A stretch of DNA of 24,807 nucleotides from an uncultured Verrucomicrobiota bacterium (GTDB taxonomy: Bacteria > Verrucomicrobiota > Verrucomicrobiae > Opitutales > Opitutaceae): positions 1 to 24,807 of the forward strand of contig CAMLQS010000028.1 in assembly GCA_946482165.1 (NCBI GenBank). Reading direction: 5' to 3'. Positions 22,924 to 24,807 of this stretch are shown in pieces. Every line of letters starts with the position of its first letter. Position 1 is the stretch's first letter. Under the pieces are notes generated by a model. That model saw only the letters and a program-made list of their open reading frames with translations. It did no database searches and was not told the DNA's origin. The translations under genes were made by a program, and so were the position numbers.

Positions 22924-23894
22924 CTCTAGGGGTATCATGGGCCTGCTTGGGCCTTCGTTCGTTTATCCGGCCCGGCTTGGTCCTGGTCCTGGCCTCGCTG
23001 GGCGTTGCGCCCGCGCTTCGTTCGCAAAATATCGTGTCGGTCTCCGCCGGACATTGGACGAGTTTTTACCTGAAGGCCGACGGGTCGGTCTGGGCTACGG
23101 GCTGGAACACCTACGGGCAGCTCGGGGACGGAAATGTCTCGGGGTGGGGGTTCAGCGCGGTGCCGGCGCCGATGCCCGTCCTGATCATGACCGGGGCTTC
23201 GGCGGTCTCGGCCTCGGGGGCGGGGTTTCACACGCTGTTCCTCAGAACCGATGGCACGGTGTGGTCGACTGGGAGCAATGCTCAGGGCGAACTCGGCGTT
23301 GGATCGTATGAAACGCAGTATTCTCCGGTTCAGGTAATGGCGGGCGGAGCGCCAATCACCGGGGTAAAAGCCGTTTCCGCAGGCGGCTTTCACAGTCTTT
23401 TCCTAAAGGTGGACGGAACCGTTTGGGCGTGCGGTCTCAATTCGTCCGGTCAGCTGGGTGATGGGACGACTCAAGGTCGTTCGACGGCCGTTCAGGTGAC
23501 CGTGAACGGAGTAACGCTCAGCGACGTCAAAGCGATCTCCGCAGGCGGCTATCACAGCCTGTTCCTCAAGAACGACGGAACGGTTTGGGCGGTGGGCGAC
23601 AACTCGTCCGGACAACTTGGCGATGGCGTGGAAACGTATCCCGATGGGACTACCCGCACGGTCACTCCGTTTCAGGTTCCGAACATGGGCGGTGTGACCG
23701 CGATCGAGGCTGCCTCCGGGCACAGTCTTTTCCTTAAAACGAACGGAACGGTTTGGGCGGTGGGTGCCAACTCATCGGGGCAGTTCGGCAACGGGACGAC
23801 AACGGATTATTGGAATCCCGCCGTTCGCATCCCGGTGCAGACGCAGACGGGCGTTCTGGCGATCTCTTCCCGGGGGATAGCAGCTTTTTCCTGA
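22887..23894 (+). CDS. RCC1-repeat beta-propeller protein, first part (frame broken)
   Basis: The first 335 codons encode a signal-peptide region (LVLVLASLGVAPALRS, then QN) and about five RCC1-type repeats. Each reads like ISAGGYHSLFLKNDGTVWAV followed by GDNSSGQLGDG, about 50-60 residues apart, and these repeats form blades of a seven-bladed propeller. The protein is probably exported; RCC1 propellers usually bind proteins or chromatin in eukaryotes, but bacterial secreted ones have no settled role. The frame ends at 23894 shortly after a run of five G (23872-23876), while RCC1 sequence carries on in the next frame. This is therefore a truncated reading of a longer gene. Neighbouring repeats are similar at the DNA level (GGAACCGTTTGGGCG and close variants recur). 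Confidence 0.8.
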   Translation: MRCNTHHVILMKTLGVSWACLGLRSFIRPGLVLVLASLGVAPALRSQNIVSVSAGHWTSFYLKADGSVWATGWNTYGQLGDGNVSGWGFSAVPAPMPVLIMTGASAVSASGAGFHTLFLRTDGTVWSTGSNAQGELGVGSYETQYSPVQVMAGGAPITGVKAVSAGGFHSLFLKVDGTVWACGLNSSGQLGDGTTQGRSTAVQVTVNGVTLSDVKAISAGGYHSLFLKNDGTVWAVGDNSSGQLGDGVETYPDGTTRTVTPFQVPNMGGVTAIEAASGHSLFLKTNGTVWAVGANSSGQFGNGTTTDYWNPAVRIPVQTQTGVLAISSRGIAAFS

Positions 23895-24807
23895 AGACGG
23901 ACGGCACCCTGTGGGGAGCCGGGGCGAACGAGGCGGGACAGCTGGGCGATGGGACCACGGTCTCGCATCGCCCGACTCCGGTGAAGATGCGCAGCCATGG
24001 CGCGGGGATCAGCGCCTCTTCGGCGGGATTGCGCCACGGCGTCTACGTGCAGAACGGTCTGGCATGGGCGACCGGTTCCAACAGCCAATACGAACTGGGC
24101 GATGGCACGCGGGAGAGCCGGACTTATCCGCAGCCGACCTTCGCCGTGGCTCGTCATCACCGGATCGTTCCGGGGCCGAACTCGCTCAACGGCTCGTTTA
24201 GTTTGAACACCGATCTTGAGGGCACGGTCTGGGGTATGGGGAGCGGATACGGCACCACTCCGGCCCAGGTGGGGCCGCCGTCGGAAACTTACGCGGGGTT
24301 GGAGCGCATCCTCAGTGTTACCCCTGGTCTATGGAGGAGCACCGGTGCGCAAACGGTGCGTCGGATGGCCTTGGATGAAGAGGGCAAGATCTGGACATGG
24401 AACACCACCGCGAACGCGGTCCCTTCCATCGTGCCGGGATTGGAAAAAATGAGCGGTATCTTCGATGGTCTTGGCACCTCCACGCTCTGCGCTATCCAGC
24501 AGAAAAGCCGCATCGTCTGGAGGATCACCTCCGGCAATGAACAGACGCCCTTGGCGGCGGCGCGGATAGAGAGCGCGGACGCCCGGCCCATCGGCGCCGA
24601 ACAAGTCGCGAACGGCGGGTCCAGTTTTCTGGCCTTGGACTACAATGGCGCGGTATGGGCGTGGGGCTATAATGGATACGGACAACTCGGGGACGGAACC
24701 ACCACCGACCGCAACCATGCCGCCCCGGTTCTCGATTACCATGGGACGCCCTTCATGGACGTCGTCTGCGTGGCGTCCGCGAGCAACTCATCCTACGCGG
24801 TCCGAGG
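23876..24807 (+). pseudogene. RCC1-repeat protein, continuation after the frameshift (runs off the right edge)
   Basis: From 23876 the frame reads DSSFFLKTDGTLWGAGANEA, then GQLGDGTTVS, YVQNGLAWATGSNSQYELGD and DLEGTVWGMGSG. It ends with SSFLALDYNGAVWAWGYNGY and GQLGDGTTTD, and is open to the last base. These are direct continuations of the RCC1 repeats upstream, with no credible own start or signal peptide. Adding one G to the G5 run at 23872-23876 would fuse the two parts into one protein of more than 640 residues. The middle repeats (about 24180-24580) are more diverged than the others. Confidence 0.75.

Noticed and set aside
1..24807. tRNA, rRNA and CRISPR arrays
   Set aside because: No cloverleaf with a TTC-type T-loop, no rRNA-like conserved stretch and no regularly spaced repeats were seen on either strand by eye. 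The DNA similarity inside the RCC1 gene is protein-repeat periodicity.

Overview
This is high-GC DNA (about two thirds G+C by eye), most likely from a Verrucomicrobiota bacterium of the Opitutaceae type. The reasons are two TonB-dependent receptors whose mature N-termini carry an acidic stretch of the kind E-[IV]-V-E-L-D-x-L-x-V, an IS4-type transposase remnant, RCC1-repeat and GH51 proteins, and the near absence of Shine-Dalgarno sites before otherwise clear genes. The organism call is inference; no rRNA or marker phylogeny was possible.

Left part (1-7.1 kb): an iron-uptake locus on the minus strand. It holds a TonB-dependent siderophore receptor, a PepSY membrane protein (probable inner-membrane ferric-siderophore reductase) and the first 132 codons of a probable AraC-type regulator running off the left edge. 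Divergent from the receptor is a large MASE1-PAS-PAS-HisKA-HATPase-REC hybrid histidine kinase. Next come a 132-residue orphan protein with a Fur-like box just before its start (7078-7476), a four-cysteine mini-protein and a GH51 alpha-L-arabinofuranosidase (7.9-10.0 kb).

Middle part (10.1-17.2 kb): a second iron locus. On the minus strand are a Fiu/PiuA-like TonB receptor, a PiuC/YbiX Fe(II)/2-oxoglutarate dioxygenase and a second PepSY protein. Divergent from it, across only 71 bp holding two Fur-like boxes, lie a helical-repeat (TPR-like) protein and an FMN-dependent 2-hydroxy-acid oxidase. Four 15-bp elements of the form TGAGACT-C-AGnnTCA (493-507, 7497-7511, 14825-14839, 14858-14872) tie the two iron loci and the orphan gene into one probable Fur regulon.

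Right part (17.3-24.8 kb): clpX, a secreted/membrane hypothetical protein, a REC-PAS response regulator preceded by a tandem 10-bp repeat, and then a damaged zone. That zone holds a frameshifted helical-repeat pseudogene, a 19-bp perfect inverted repeat flanked by TAT, an IS4-family transposase remnant, and an RCC1 beta-propeller protein whose frame is broken at a G5 run and which continues off the right edge. No tRNA, rRNA or CRISPR array was seen.
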